Assembly (NCBI GenBank): GCA_034620365.1
Contig: JAQGEQ010000179.1
Span: 186,001-250,000 of the forward strand
Direction: 5' to 3'
Length of the DNA stretch: 64,000 nt
DNA from: Pegea sp. RAD2-039
Taxonomy: Eukaryota; Chordata; Thaliacea; Salpida; Salpidae
This document shows positions 42,665 to 55,446 of this stretch, piece by piece; position 1 is the stretch's first letter, and each line of letters starts with the position of its first letter. A model generated the notes under the pieces. That model was not told the DNA's origin, made no database searches, and saw only the letters and a program-made list of their open reading frames with translations. A program made the translations under genes and the position numbers.

Positions 42665-42850
42665 CTTACAGATGACAAATTTTGCTGCTCTTATAGCGAA
42701 CACTTGACTGTAAAAGTATAATGCAAAGGTCTTAGGATCATAGCTCAGCACAATTAATTTAGAAACAATATGAACACTACAAAGGCATAAGTAATTATAG
42801 GTTATGAATCGAAAATGCAAAATAACTGGAGAAAATAAATAAACTGACAC
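42665..42850 (+). repeat. Interspersed repeat family C, copy 2
   Basis: CAGATGACAAATT, GCTCTTA.AGC.AACAC and TTGACTG.A match 59308-59360; the second half matches copy 1. A short open frame on the minus strand here is incidental. Confidence 0.6.
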
Positions 42851-42889
42851 CATTGCATATCATTTACTAACAAACTACATAAATCATAT

Positions 42890-43770
42890 TTTTAAAATAA
42901 AACTTTAAAAGAGGTGATAGATTTTGATGTAGAAATGGAGTCAGGAAGAATATTCTCAACCGTGGTTACCCTATTAAAAAAGCAATTAGTCTACTGGGTG
43001 TTATTGAAGTTGTTGAGTTTTTGGAAAGATTGCAGTCTTTAAAGAAAGATTAAAGTTACGATAAGAGAAACCATTGGTATTTTTAGATAGTAGTACGAAG
43101 TCTAAAAAAAGATAACTCGATGGGTTTTTAAGTAGACTTTTAGAGACGGTCTTTGTAGAAATAAAGAAAATATCTAAAAAGGATTTCTTAGTAAACAGCT
43201 GTCTTTTTTAAGGTGAAAACTCAATACAGAGGAGTTGAACTGTAACTTACAAAGGACACATTTGGTGGAGATGTTTCTAGTCTGAAAATATTTGAAAATT
43301 TGGTATGAAATAACTGTACTAATTTTGAACAAGCAATTTAAGTGGTTAGCCCATTTTGAAATCATAGGAGATGAACATCTTCAAGTCTTTCATGGCTGGA
43401 CTTTAGGAAATGTTAAAAGCTAAATAGAAATCAGATAAAGTTGGCTTTAGAGTTTGTGGGCTTATTTATTGACATATGGAAACATTTGTCGGTATCTCAC
43501 TTGAGTTGTCTAGATGGAAGCTATATGTCAAAACACTCAAAATAAGATTAAAGAGTAAGTGAGTAAAAAGTTTGGCGTCGTAGATATAAAGCAATAAGCT
43601 TTTAGAACCATTTAGAGATGAAGATAAATTCGTAGTATTGTTGAGATAAATATTGAAAAGAAGAGTGTAATGCTACCTTGAAGAACACAATTAAAGATTG
43701 CAAGAAAACTTGAAAAAAGTTATTGGCGATGATTTGTTGTTATCTGTATTTGAAAAATTGTTCAATCCAA
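42890..43770 (+). repeat. Uncharacterised interspersed repeat family D, copy 1
   Basis: Collinear with the minus strand of 62600-63970 over several hundred bases: AGATTTTGAT, CTATTAAAAAAGC, GTTATT.AAGTTGTTGAG, TAGAGAC, AAGGTGA.AACT and GAG.ACTTATTTATTGACA...GGAAACA. Both copies keep short peptide stretches such as FLSRLLETVF/YIKLIETTF. Frames are broken. Probably once coding, class unknown. Confidence 0.65.
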
Positions 43771-46700
43771 AAGATAGGAGTAGGATTAATATTATGCATA
43801 TGACTTTTTACCATTATTAGTTATTATAGTAAATCAGAAGCCTTGCAAATGTCTATATAAATGACAATAGTATTTACATCTGATTTATCAAATGTATTAT
43901 CGATCATAAAAATAAAACATCATACTCTTTACTGTATAATCAGATGTGAGAGTTCAACTTAATTGCTTAATTAAATACACTTTTTAAGCTACTGACCAAA
44001 TCATATTTTTGAGTCGATAATAAACGTTTAGCTAACTTAACTAATCGAAAATTAATTGTTGTTTTTTGTTGCTTAATTTGTTATTTACTTGTTAATTTAA
44101 TTTAACGTTGTCTTATAATTAACTTTACTACTTTTTAGATTAATTCGAACAAAATAAAAACTTTATTTAGCTGATATAATCGTAGTTTCTGATGAATATC
44201 TAAAAATCAATTGTATCAAACGGCTTAAGAATAAGGAATTATATTCCAAGTTGTTATTTTCTACGTTTTGACAAAATTTCACAAAAAATTAATCGAGAAT
44301 AAATCTTTTCGCATAAATACTGAATTTATCATAAAATTAAATCTATGATAAAAGTTTATTTATTGTTTATGTTTTTTTTGCTTTTTGTTATGAAGGTATA
44401 AAACTTAGTCAATTTTAAACCTTCAACAATACTAACAAGCTTCGTAATCGAAAAAGTTGAGAACCTGCCCTAAAAAATGTCAAAAATAATCAACAAGAAT
44501 TTGTTTATGATCCAAATACAAATCCTAAAACATATAGATAAATTTTTAATGAATGATATGTCATTTAGTATTATTTTTAAAAATATTAAACTTAACTTTT
44601 TTAGGAGTATTGTTTTTTTAAATAATTGTATATATTATTAATAAAAGAATTCTCTTCTTAGTTAGATAGAAATTGAATTTGCTAAAATTCATCCAATTAT
44701 TTTGAATTTACATAGAACTAAACATGATCAACTATTTTTATTACTTTTTGTAGTTTAATTAGTTTTTACCTCATTTTTATCAAAAATATAAATCTAATTA
44801 ATTTCAATAGAAATTTGTAGCAGATCTATTTTTTTGAAATTAGTTTGAAATATTTATTAACGATTTTTTAATCAATAATAGCTATTTAGCTTTATTTATA
44901 GTTTGGACTAATTAATCTCATCTATTACAAATGGCTTTTTATTTAGAAAAATCTTTTTTAAACGTTTACTTTTATATAATAAATATCAAGTCGATAAAAT
45001 ACAGACTTTAAATAGTATTAAAACATCAAGTAGTTTACTGACTAGTTTACTTTAGTTTACTACATGACTAGTTTACTTTTTTCAATAAAATATAATCTGT
45101 TTTAAAATGATAGCCAACATATTTCTCATATTTCAAATTTGTTATTTTAATTATTAATTACTTAAAGAAATGTCAGCTATATATATTTTGAGGGGAATCG
45201 TTTTTTTGTATAAAATAAACTGTTAGAGTTTTTTAAAGATAACAATTTCATTTATTAAAACTGTTTGCTGTTTAACTACTGTGTTGTATGATACAATCTT
45301 TTTGATCAAAACGTTTTTGATAAATATTGTTTTAAATTATGATAATCCGCTTGCTAGCGCTACAGAGTGCAAAACGTAGAGGTAATTTGAACCGCGATAA
45401 TATAATTGAGAACTTTTTTTGTTTGGTGTTATTAAAAGAAGATTTATTTAATATATATTTTAGAGACTATTCGATAGTACAATAGGAACGAGCTTATCTA
45501 AATACTCAAAATTTACTCGTAATTTTTATCAAACAGAACATTATAGTCATCTATGCCACAAATAAACTCAAATTTCTTAACGTCCTAATTATCTAAATTC
45601 ATCGAAAAAATTTTTTATCAAAAAAAAATATTCTGGAGAAACTAATTGATGAATAGAATCATATTTTATTTTAAAATATTATTTTTAACTTTTCTTCAAA
45701 GTTAAATCGTAATATTTTTCAAAAATATTAATCTCTACAAATATGTTGGTCAAAATTAAAAAATATTACAAAAAAAGTATTTATATAACAAATATAAAAC
45801 AACTAGATAATGTGCTGCTACCCATCTAAACTTTAATTTAACTGTTAATACTAACCGCAAGTTTTCGAAAAGCTAACAAGTATAAACATCTGTAAAGTTT
45901 TATTTAAGTGTCTTTTCGTTGAACAAAATGTTGTTATTGTCTCAGCATCTGAACATTTATTTTAAGTTAATCAAAACAAAGAACTTTTGATCTAACAATA
46001 TACGAAGTATTAGTAATTAAAAATTCGGTAAAAGTTTTAATTCAACTTTTGATTATTGATGCTTTTAAAATTATTTTTCTCTTTAGTATATTGAGCTTGC
46101 TTATCAGGCCATAATATATATCAGCACAATTATGTGAAAATGATAGAAACTTGTTCTATTAACTTGCATTTCTATTCAAATACGAAATCGAATTTAATTG
46201 CTAAATACAACCTGTTTCAAATAATTCAATATCAGATGATACAAGCTTAAAATTTTTTTATAGAAATTAGCAAACAACTTTTTACGTAAAATTATTTATC
46301 AATAAAATCAATTAAAAGTAAAATTTTGAATAAAATGAAACTGTTAAGAATTTTTGTAGCAGTAACTAAAAAAACTAGTTTGTAAAAATTGTGGACATTA
46401 TAACTTGATATTTTTCTATTTTTCAAAATAATTTTTGTATCAAGAAATTCTTGGTTCAATAAATTGTCTTTAAGTTTTTGCAAGAAAAAATCGGATGAAC
46501 AGAAATAAGTAACTACTAACACAAATCTAATTCGTAAAAATAAAACTATAAATATATATATATAACTAGTATTCAATAAAAATATTCTTAAACGAGTTTT
46601 TTTGATAATTTTTAAGAAAATTAAAAATCTTAAATACATAACAGAGGAGTTGTTTGGAAAGAAAACCACTGCAAACAGTTGAAGTTGATCATGAGATAGG

Positions 46701-48786
46701 AATTGCACCAAGCGGCAAATCTATTTATTATTTAAGCTGTGTTTAATCACATTCATAAATCATCGATTGAGACGTTCTTTCATTCTATTATGCAAGCGTT
46801 TTATCTTAATTAGATTTGAAATTATTTTAGTTTTAACAACCGGTTTTTTGAACATATTTTCATGTTTAATGTAATTTTATTTTTCAAATACAATATCAAT
46901 AAAACTCGCTTGAAAATAAAACGGAATCAATTAAATAAAAATGTAAATCACTTTTTTAAATGATAAAAACTGACCAAAAAATTCTTTTGAAACTTACAAA
47001 TACAAGCTGCAGTTAACAGTTTTTAAAACCCAGGTTGTATTAGTAGGTAAGTGTAGATATAATCGATCGTCTTGTTAACCAAAAGTTGTAACCTACACAG
47101 CAAATAGTAGGTTCAGGTATGCTGCTGTTAGAGAATAAACTTTGTGTATCGTATACTAATTTCTGTGACTAATGATCACGCATTACTTTTGGTGTTGAAA
47201 ATAAAACTCACAATTATTAGCCAATCTTTTGTAAACTTTAGAAGGTCGGTTTCAAGATTCACGATTAATAAAAACTTGTTAAGTAATCCGATTAATTTTT
47301 TTACTAGAAGTAGTTTAATAATTTTTTTATTTACAGTTTAGAAAATAATAATAAAAACTCGTTTTTTTGTCGGAAATGTCAGTTTCATGTATTTTGTGCT
47401 TTAAACATTTGTAAATTTGTAAAACTGGATTTTATTTATATCTATTACAGAATTAGAATAAATAGAAATGAAAAAAACAAAATAATACTCAAGTTAGAAA
47501 TTATTAAAAGCTTTAAAAAAATTGTTTTTAAAATTTCAACATAACTTTTGAGGGTTTATTTGCTTGAAATGGAAAAAGAAATATTCATCTTAATTTGCGA
47601 AAATTTAATTCAAACAAAAAAAAATTAGTTGAAAATAAATAGTAAAAGATAGATTACAATAGCATGAAGTTTTTATGCGTAGTTAATTAAGAGCTCTTAA
47701 TGATTTAAATTAAATATTAAATTTATATTTCGATTAATTTTATTAAATAGATTTAAGTTTGAAATTATTGAAGAAAGGAATTCAAAACAAATTTTTGACG
47801 AATTCAATAAAGTCTAGTAATGAATATATAATTTGCAAATAACAGAGATGTAATATAAAAGAATATTTAAAGAACTGATTAAAATTGTTCTATTAATTAA
47901 AAGCGTATTAAATGAAGTGAAAAATTCAGAATTTGTAAAAGTTTTGAAAAATATTTTTTAAAGATGGGTTCGTTGAATTTTTCACCACATTTTTATAATG
48001 GGATATTAAATGAGATTATTTTTCCATCTTTTTATGACCGCAGATACTTTTTATTTAATTTATTAATTGTTTAATAAAAAACTTAAAAACATAAAAAGTT
48101 ATAACAAAAACAAACAATAAGTTTTGAATTATATGAAAAAAATTGAAATCAAATTGAGTAAAGTAATAAGAACAATTTTGTAAATAAACTTGTTTGTATT
48201 AAAAATTACTTTTAGCAAACATAATTTCTTTATAATCTTCTTTATTATCAACAATTATTCAAAACGTTTGCATTTTAGAAAAATTGATACAGACGTCGTC
48301 AAAGATAGCAGAAAACCATGAAACATTTTGTGAATATTGTGAACATTTTCTTAACGTTTTGTCGTTCAAAATTTCATTTTACTTTCAACCACACTTCAGA
48401 AAAATTAGAAAGTAATATGATTTCTTATATGTTAACCGCTTGGTGACGCTAGATAACTAATGGTGTTTATCATATGACGTAAGTCTCTTAAATCTTTTAT
48501 CGCGAAAATTCCAACACGAAAAATGAGTTCTGAAAAGGATCTTTCATTGAACTTATAAAAAGTAAAACAAATAACGTCATAACGTTGCTATGGCAACGCT
48601 TACGCATGGTTGAGCTCGAAAACGCAGCTGAAATGACGTCATAAGTTTATCGGTGATAATCTTTTAAAATTCGGAAACTTTATGATTAATCAAGGAGCTG
48701 GCAAAGTTTTTAAATGAGCTTCTTGTTAAAATCAAGAAATGTTGAAAATTATTTCAAGTTCAAAAAAAAGTTCAATGTTTTGTCAT
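43771..48786. other. Long AT-rich tract, no gene seen
   Basis: About 5 kb with no supported gene. Minor features are a threefold CTAGTTTACT-like microrepeat near 45040-45080, a short AT microsatellite near 46552-46565 and a perfect CRE at 48634-48641. The 139-codon minus-strand frame at 46292-46711 has no ATG at its start and an AT-driven composition. Confidence 0.5.
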
Positions 48787-48792
48787 TTTATT
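48787..48792 (-). terminator. Possible AATAAA signal of the orphan gene
   Basis: First minus-strand AATAAA found past the stop at 49169, about 380 nt away. Confidence 0.35.
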
Positions 48793-49168
48793 AAATTTAT
48801 CGAAAATGTTCGTGTCGATCGAGACTTGAATCAAATCGTTTTGAAATCACAGAATTAAATCCTGAAAATCTGTTTGGATATCATTTTGATGTTTCAATAG
48901 GACACAAAGAAATGTTTTGAAGCAAACTTTTGTATAAGATGGAATACATGCAGCAGAAAAAGATTTGAACGTAAAAAACGAAACTGAGTTACGTCAGAGT
49001 AAAGAAAATTAAAAATTAATCATAACTTAGAACTTTATATGCAAATAATAAAATGAGATAACAACAAAAGAGAAAAAAACTTTTCTAAAAATGCCACTGA
49101 CACAGTGATGGGAAGGCAAAGAGTAGTTCGTGATAATTACAATTTGTTTAATTAACTAATTACTTTAA

Positions 49169-51445
49169 TTATTTGTGACTCGACCCAGCGATGCAAAACA
49201 TGTCCAGGGTCAAAGATTTCCATTTTTCACGCTGATTCCGTTGTTTGATTTCGCTGGCATCTGTCCCAATAGTCCAGTCCATTTCTAGGACACTTTCATC
49301 TGCCACTGTTCCACAATTGACCAGCTCAGAGTGTCCTATTCCACAGGTGAGTGTAGGGATCAAAGGAAAGCATTTTGAGAGCGAGAAACTGCTTTTGAGA
49401 TCAGGGGAAAATTGGGTCGTGTTGTTTCCATACCACCAGGGAGCAAACGTTTTATTGGGAACTGAATCATCGTCACAAATCGATCCGCAGCGAAAAGCGC
49501 GTGCGTTTGACGACTCTTCACTTTTTCTCATCACTTGCTTCCTACTCTGTTTTTGCTTCTGGGACTTTTTCCGGAGATTTGGATAATGTCTTTTCTTCGC
49601 GCTTTTTACACGATTCCGACACGATTCCGCCTCATCACTTGAACTGGAAGACTCTGCCTCACTTTCATAATTATCATCCGGTTCCGCTATGACGTCATCG
49701 ACATCTGGTTCCTCCGACGGACTCGGAAGAGCCTGACTTCGATTCTTACAAAATTTAGTGGAGAAGACGAAAGGTTCAGCGATAACAGCGCGCGAAGTCG
49801 CTTTTCGTTGCTTCCGACGATTCACTTTGCTAATTGAAGGTTCTTCTCGACTTTCGGCTAAGAGCGGTGTGACGTCATCACCTTGATCCATGTCAGCAGC
49901 GCGCGGTTTAAATCGTAAATTTTGACCAAATTTAAAAGTTGCTTTTCGCATGGGGAATCCCCCAGCAGTGAAAGTGGAGCCGATTACGTCATCATTTTGA
50001 TCACGTGACGCACTTTGAGTGGAATGGACGAGTGAGCATCTCCGTGGCAACGAGAACTTGGCCTTATTCATGATAAAGTTGCGTGGTTTCGATGACGTCA
50101 TCACCGCTTCACGCTTCACTACCTCGCTAACATCACTTCCGTCATCTGAATCTACTTCAATGTCTTCATCACCAGATGCTTCTTCTTCAAGGTCAGTGAC
50201 GTCAGCGACGGATTCTGATGAAGAACTGATCTGTATCTTGCTTGATGGAATCCGATACAAGTTTCCGGTCGACTTTTTTTTGCTATTCTTCAATTGCACT
50301 TCATCGACGTCACAAATACTCGATGACGTCATGACCATCGTTGTGTTTTCTTTCTTCATTTTCATCTCTTCTTGAGGCCTTTTATCGCATCCGCCATTTT
50401 CTCCAGTTGTGACGTCACATTCACTTGACGACAGCTTGCTTCGTTTAGCTTCCGGCTGGTCCACCAACTCATCTCGCGGTCGTGGACAGGTCGGCTGAAA
50501 CTTTCGACAAATCGCTTTCTTAAAATGTAACTTTGGCGGCTTCTCGTTGCCAGTTGCTGACGTCATCGGCTTAATGACGTCACTAGTATCTTCTTCCTGT
50601 ACATCTGATACGACGTCTACGTTGATGACGTCATCGTCGTGATTGTCGTCCATGAACTTGCCGACCACCCCCTGGCAGAGGTCGAGCAGGGCTTCGGCAG
50701 CGCTCTCGGCTTCTTCATCTTTCATTCGTTTCGTTTTTGTTTCTTTTTCTTTTTTTTCTTTCTGTTCTTCATCAATGCTGCCGATAGGTGTCGCTGTCGG
50801 CGTAGTTTTGTGCTTCTCGTTACTGATTGGATAATTAAGAAATTGATGAGCAGATAAAAGACTGATTCGAGAAGAAGAGATCTGGTGATGAGGATCGCCA
50901 TTTTCTTCCAGGTTTGTTTGGGATCGGAGAGGAAGATTTACTGAGATTGGTGAAGGATCAAACTCCCGACGCATCCGAAGATCAGTGGAGTAGACTGAGT
51001 GATTTCTAGAGTGGTGATGGTGATGGAAAGATGAAGATGCTAAGTCTCTGCCTCCAAAATGCGTCAGAACATCCGGTAAAAGGAGATTTGGGTTAGGAGG
51101 AAGAAAGAAATTGGGTCCAGGGATGTAGGGAGAAGGAGTCCAAAAGTCTGGATGATGAGGAATCGGAAAAGGATTTGAAAGTTGTGAGTAAGGAGAAAAG
51201 GGAAAGTTGAGAAGAGCACTTTCAGGAAGATAGGAAAGGTGAGGAGTGGCTGTTTGATTCAATTGATGAAATGGGACTCGATTGTCCAAATTAAAGATTC
51301 TATTTGTGTCTGAAACACTAGAAGCTGATTGTGTTGACAGATTTGGGTGCAATTGTCTGGAAGGGTTTGTAGAGATCTGAGGATTTGAACCCCAGACACA
51401 GGATTTGTTATCACTACTTTGTGTTTGAGTTCTCATCATCTTCAT
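49169..51445 (-). CDS. Unrecognised 758-residue acidic/basic nuclear-type protein
   Basis: One uninterrupted frame of 758 codons from ATG to TGA in a region far richer in GC than its surroundings, which argues for a real, constrained exon. I do not recognise the family. Residues 1-130 are Pro/Ser/Asn-rich with aromatic residues. A His run lies at 141-145 and a Lys/Glu helix at 225-247, followed by AAEALLDLCQGVVGKF (250-265). From 300 on, short basic-hydrophobic blocks (KLHFKKAICRKF 305-316; NKAKFSLPRR 460-469; MRKATFKFGQNLRFKPR 499-515; FVFSTKFCKNR 559-569) alternate with acidic Asp/Glu/Ser linkers. Nuclear-signal-like clusters are at 543-548 and 612-641, and the C-terminus (665-758) is more globular (FAPWWYG, LEMDWTIGTD). 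No signal peptide or membrane helix. A chromatin or transcription-related role is only a guess. Open antisense frames are shadows. Confidence 0.75.
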   Translation of the reverse strand: MKMMRTQTQSSDNKSCVWGSNPQISTNPSRQLHPNLSTQSASSVSDTNRIFNLDNRVPFHQLNQTATPHLSYLPESALLNFPFSPYSQLSNPFPIPHHPDFWTPSPYIPGPNFFLPPNPNLLLPDVLTHFGGRDLASSSFHHHHHSRNHSVYSTDLRMRREFDPSPISVNLPLRSQTNLEENGDPHHQISSSRISLLSAHQFLNYPISNEKHKTTPTATPIGSIDEEQKEKKEKETKTKRMKDEEAESAAEALLDLCQGVVGKFMDDNHDDDVINVDVVSDVQEEDTSDVIKPMTSATGNEKPPKLHFKKAICRKFQPTCPRPRDELVDQPEAKRSKLSSSECDVTTGENGGCDKRPQEEMKMKKENTTMVMTSSSICDVDEVQLKNSKKKSTGNLYRIPSSKIQISSSSESVADVTDLEEEASGDEDIEVDSDDGSDVSEVVKREAVMTSSKPRNFIMNKAKFSLPRRCSLVHSTQSASRDQNDDVIGSTFTAGGFPMRKATFKFGQNLRFKPRAADMDQGDDVTPLLAESREEPSISKVNRRKQRKATSRAVIAEPFVFSTKFCKNRSQALPSPSEEPDVDDVIAEPDDNYESEAESSSSSDEAESCRNRVKSAKKRHYPNLRKKSQKQKQSRKQVMRKSEESSNARAFRCGSICDDDSVPNKTFAPWWYGNNTTQFSPDLKSSFSLSKCFPLIPTLTCGIGHSELVNCGTVADESVLEMDWTIGTDASEIKQRNQREKWKSLTLDMFCIAGSSHK
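49690..50633. repeat. Nine TGACGTCA palindromes within the orphan CDS
   Basis: Perfect octamers start at 49690, 49870, 50093, 50197, 50324, 50410, 50558, 50575 and 50626. They encode DDV(I/T), SDV, MTS or ADVT depending on frame, so the nucleotide motif is kept while the peptide varies. Further copies lie outside at 48634, 54330 and 55040, and two more distant at 25630 and 33552. Confidence 0.9.
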
Positions 51446-54309
51446 CTCAACAAATCTAAAAATACTTTTTTATCTTCTAATTTTTCAGAAAAAGTTTATT
51501 TTTTTCAAAAATCTGCTGTGAAAATTTTAAAAAGCTTTAAACGCAAAAAACAACAAAAGTTTTTTCCATCAAAAAAGTTGTTTCAACTTCTTCAAAGTTT
51601 TTCTTTTGACGGAGAAAGAAATGAAATTATTTTCTGCTTAAATTTGATATTCAAGAATTTTTTTTTAATTAAAACCTTTCAAACTATTTTGTTTCTTTCA
51701 TAAATTTTCATTTTACGAACTCAATGAAAGTTTTGCTGAAAAAAACATTAAAATCAATAAAGTAAATTTGTGACAACTCTTATCACACAGGTGTCATCGA
51801 CTTTTATAAGTATGCAAATTTCTTCTACGATCATAACATTTTCGAAAACCACATTTACCGAAAATTACTTTCTTCAAGAGTTTGTTGATTGTTTAAAAAA
51901 ATTGTTGGAAACATTTTTTTAAATGTTAAAAAAATTCTCAAATACATTTGACAAATAGCAGATAATTTCGATTTAAATCGAAAAAAAAAACAATAAACGC
52001 TGAAATCATTGACCCATGTCATGAAAAAGCCATTTTTGGCGAAAGTTGTTATTGAGTTAATTAATTGCAATTTTTGTTTCAAACTTTGTCGTTTGAACAT
52101 TATTTTTTCAAAGTGAAATAAATATAAAAATTGAAATTAACATCAAAAGATTTTCAAAAACGGAATAAACTTTTTATTCCCTTATAGGAAACAATAAGCC
52201 TATATTATATATGTAAATATACGTAGGCCTAGCTTTTAACCGCGCAAAACTTTACTAACGTTGAAAGAAAAAATTGAATTAAAAACAATTTTTCTTTGAT
52301 AAATATTTGAATTAAGACAAAAAGTTAAAGAAATATTAACAAGTTGATAATTATTTTGTGACAGCAAAATGATTGCAAAATTAAAAATGTTGAAACGAAT
52401 TATTTTGCTTAGAAATTAGTTCAAGATTTTTAAGTTTTATCAAAGATTTTATTAAAAGCTTTATTTGTCGATATGGTAATATTATTTGTTTATATTTATT
52501 GATTGAATCATTGAGAGTTTCTTATTTCGTGATTTTTTCAATTTTTTTCGATTTACAAAAAGCGGTTGTAGAAACGAGCACAGCACAACGTTCTGCTTCA
52601 GTGAACAATTACGTAAGTTTGTGTGGATAATAAAGAATTTTTATGAGAAAATTTCCAAAATCTACTGATACTTTTCTTGATTTTACTCATTTAAAAAAAC
52701 ATTTTGTGTCTCTTATACAAACAGAGATTTATTAATATTTTTTCAAAAAATTTAATCTTTAATTGAAAGTTCTGTTACAAAAATACAAACTAATAAAGTT
52801 CATAAATGACTGAAAAGTTGATGTAAAGTTGTTGATATTCTTTCGCTAATTACTTTCTGGATTTGAATGATAAATTGCTACTAACAAACACTGGTGAAAA
52901 AACGTATTTTCAGTTAAGCACAAACTTTCTTCCAAAAACTTTTCTCATTTTGCTTATTTTCACACTGGTTCAAAAAATCCGCCATTTTGTTATTTTATAA
53001 AATGTCTTCTAATTCAAAATATAAACAACTGAGAAAATCTTGACAATGTTTTTCTAATTAGTACTGTCACTAATATTCACTCAACAAACAAATAAGTAAA
53101 AAAAAACACCAAATTATCTTCTAGAATTGAACAAACGCATTAAAGCATAACTATTATTAGGCTCACACATCAAATCTGTACTTTATTTTTATTCATTTAC
53201 AGTTTATAAATATAATTTTCTTCTTTGGAAATCATAAATATTGTTTATCTATGGATTATGCCTCCCAAATAAGCATAGAAACATTCTATCTTAAAAACAT
53301 CTAATTATAAAGATTTATCGTATTTGATTTTGTAACAGCTTTGTAAAAATTTACAAAATTAACAAAACTTATATTTTTGGAAAAATTTAAAGTTAAGTTA
53401 TGAGAAAATCTGATAAAACTGGACAAAAACAGCTTACTTATACTTAAATTAACCATCGGCCATTTTAAAATAAGCAAGAGAAAATTTAAATGGAATTTTA
53501 GAGAAAAAAGTTTCTAGACAAGTTAAATTTGAATATTTTGAACTATAACTTTTAATATTTTTTTAAATCTATTGAAGATGCAAAATATTTGTAAAATTCA
53601 ATCTAAAATTATCAAAAAAAGATTTTATTTTTTAAATTAGAAACGATATAACCTTTCCAGCAGCTTACTAGATTGCCAGTTATTTTAAAAAGCATATTTT
53701 TAGCTGAGCAAATAAAAAGCAGCTCAAAAAAGCTTCATACTTTCAAAAATCAAGTTATTAAGAAAGTTCTATGAAACTAAAATATTCTCCAAAAAAATCA
53801 TAAACATAATAAATAACAAACTGTATAAAAAATAGCTCTGATTTTATTTAAAAAACGCAAATTCACAAAAATAAAACGAAAAATAACTAAAAAATGAATT
53901 GAGATCAAAATTGAACACTACCTTCAAACTCATAGCATTAAGAATTGCTGACTACTAGCAGATTTTTCTCCTTTTTTTTGCTTCTCTCAAAATTTCTTCT
54001 CTCAAATTTTGTGCCGATTAAATTGTTCTACTTTTATTGTACTTCTTCTCCTTGCAGTATATTTTTTTCTTTTGTTATCTTTCAACCAATCTTTATGATG
54101 ATGTCACAGGCTGTAAACAAAGTATTTTGCGAGATTACACCTAACACTCTTCCTTCTTATTCAAAGCTTGCTAAATTGAATATTTCATAAATAATTTTAG
54201 AAGATAATCTTTCAAAAAAAAGTTTCTAATTTAATGAAATTAAGCTGAATAATTTACTTCTATATTTCAATAAATGCATTAAATAATTTATTCATTTGTC
54301 AAAGCGTTT
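51446..54309. other. AT-rich sequence, no certain gene
   Basis: Presumed upstream side of the orphan gene. A short open segment near 52562-52613 ends in a good donor (TAC|GTAAGT) and could be an isolated or 5' UTR exon on the + strand, but its acceptor is poor and nothing joins it. The frame at 53945 is low-complexity. Confidence 0.4.
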
Positions 54310-55350
54310 GCAAAGACAACTAAGCGTTGATGACGTCATCATTTCATTTGAGCTTCCGCGATATCTTCAAACCAACAGTAATTGAGACAGCTTGCTGTTC
54401 TACTAACCACTACGTAAACGGCAACTCAATTAATTGGAAACCATTTTTCATTTTATTAATGAGAAAGCTGCCAACAAACGGTGTCGGCGACAATTAAAAG
54501 TTTTACTGAAATCTTATGAACAGGATCAGTTTCTGGGTTTTTCGTGACTCTTTCAGATTTGGAGTCTTTTAGTCTATCTGGAGATTGTTCAAAGTGCAGT
54601 GAACCGTAGCTCATTAATTATTAACTAAAATATTGGAGAGTGTGTTGCCCTGACAACCAGTTCACGACCATCACAAGCACTTTTGTTGACGTTTTATTGC
54701 AAAAAAATCGAATGAATGATCCTACGTGCGATAAAAAGACAGAAAAAAGAATCTGCATCGGAAGTTGAGTTCGAATAATCACTTGATGTCGGAGCTCTGT
54801 AAAAAATCAACTTCATTCATTCACAATTCAGTTTAATCAAAATATTTAATTAATTTGAATTTCGGCCATTTTGTGAGGCGGCCCATTTGGGCACAGATTA
54901 ACAATTGACAGACAGATGATGATGTCATTGTTCTCAAGCTCAGTTGAAACAGCAAAAAACGCTTTACAGCGCGAAGAATTGCTAATTGCGGCAAAATGCT
55001 AATTATTACAATTTTTCTGTCGCCGTGACAACCAGCTGATGACGTCATTAGTCGTTTGTAGCTGCATCGGAATTTCAGAAAAAATGGATTTGAAGTTTAA
55101 ATGGAAGAAGATGAAATATGGAAGTTAGAAGAACTCCGGATACACACTCGATGACGCGCGATGCTTGTTAACTAAACTCCCCTTTGCTTCGCTTACTACT
55201 TCGTCACGCTCCGCTGAGTCACAAGCACGCGTTTGAAGTCACGCTTGAGTGAGTTTGGCAAACGAAATATTAGCTAGAAGCAAGGTGAGAGGTGGTCGCT
55301 GTGAGAAATTGACGGCGACGCGACGCGATCTTCGATTGTTTTATGTGTGA
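54310..55350. promoter_or_regulatory. CpG-rich promoter-like segment
   Basis: GC and CpG content rise sharply (for example GATGACGCGCGATG near 55151 and GACGGCGACGCGACGCG near 55311). It carries two perfect CREs (54330, 55040), an AP-1-type TGAGTCA near 55214 and related TGACG half-sites. It could be the promoter of the orphan gene to its left (implying a long 5' UTR intron) or of a transcript running right. Neither is proven. Confidence 0.4.
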
Positions 55351-55446
55351 TTGAACAATTTGATAATCAGTAGTAATTAACGTGGAAGGAATTTGTGGCA
55401 AAAACCCTAAATTCTTCCCCAAATATTAATCCAAGGAAAAAACAAA

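Noticed and set aside
46292-46711. 139-codon open frame on the minus strand
   Set aside because: Its nominal start is TTG, not ATG; composition is that of translated AT-rich DNA (Ile/Leu/Phe/Lys), with no splice context, neighbours or family resemblance.
49245-50857. Several 60-120 codon plus-strand frames over the orphan gene
   Set aside because: They are antisense shadows of the long GC-rich minus-strand exon and overlap each other in different frames.
54833-55048. 71-codon minus-strand frame in the CpG-rich segment
   Set aside because: It begins at a GC-rich patch containing a CRE, has no family resemblance or splice sites, and is better explained as regulatory DNA.
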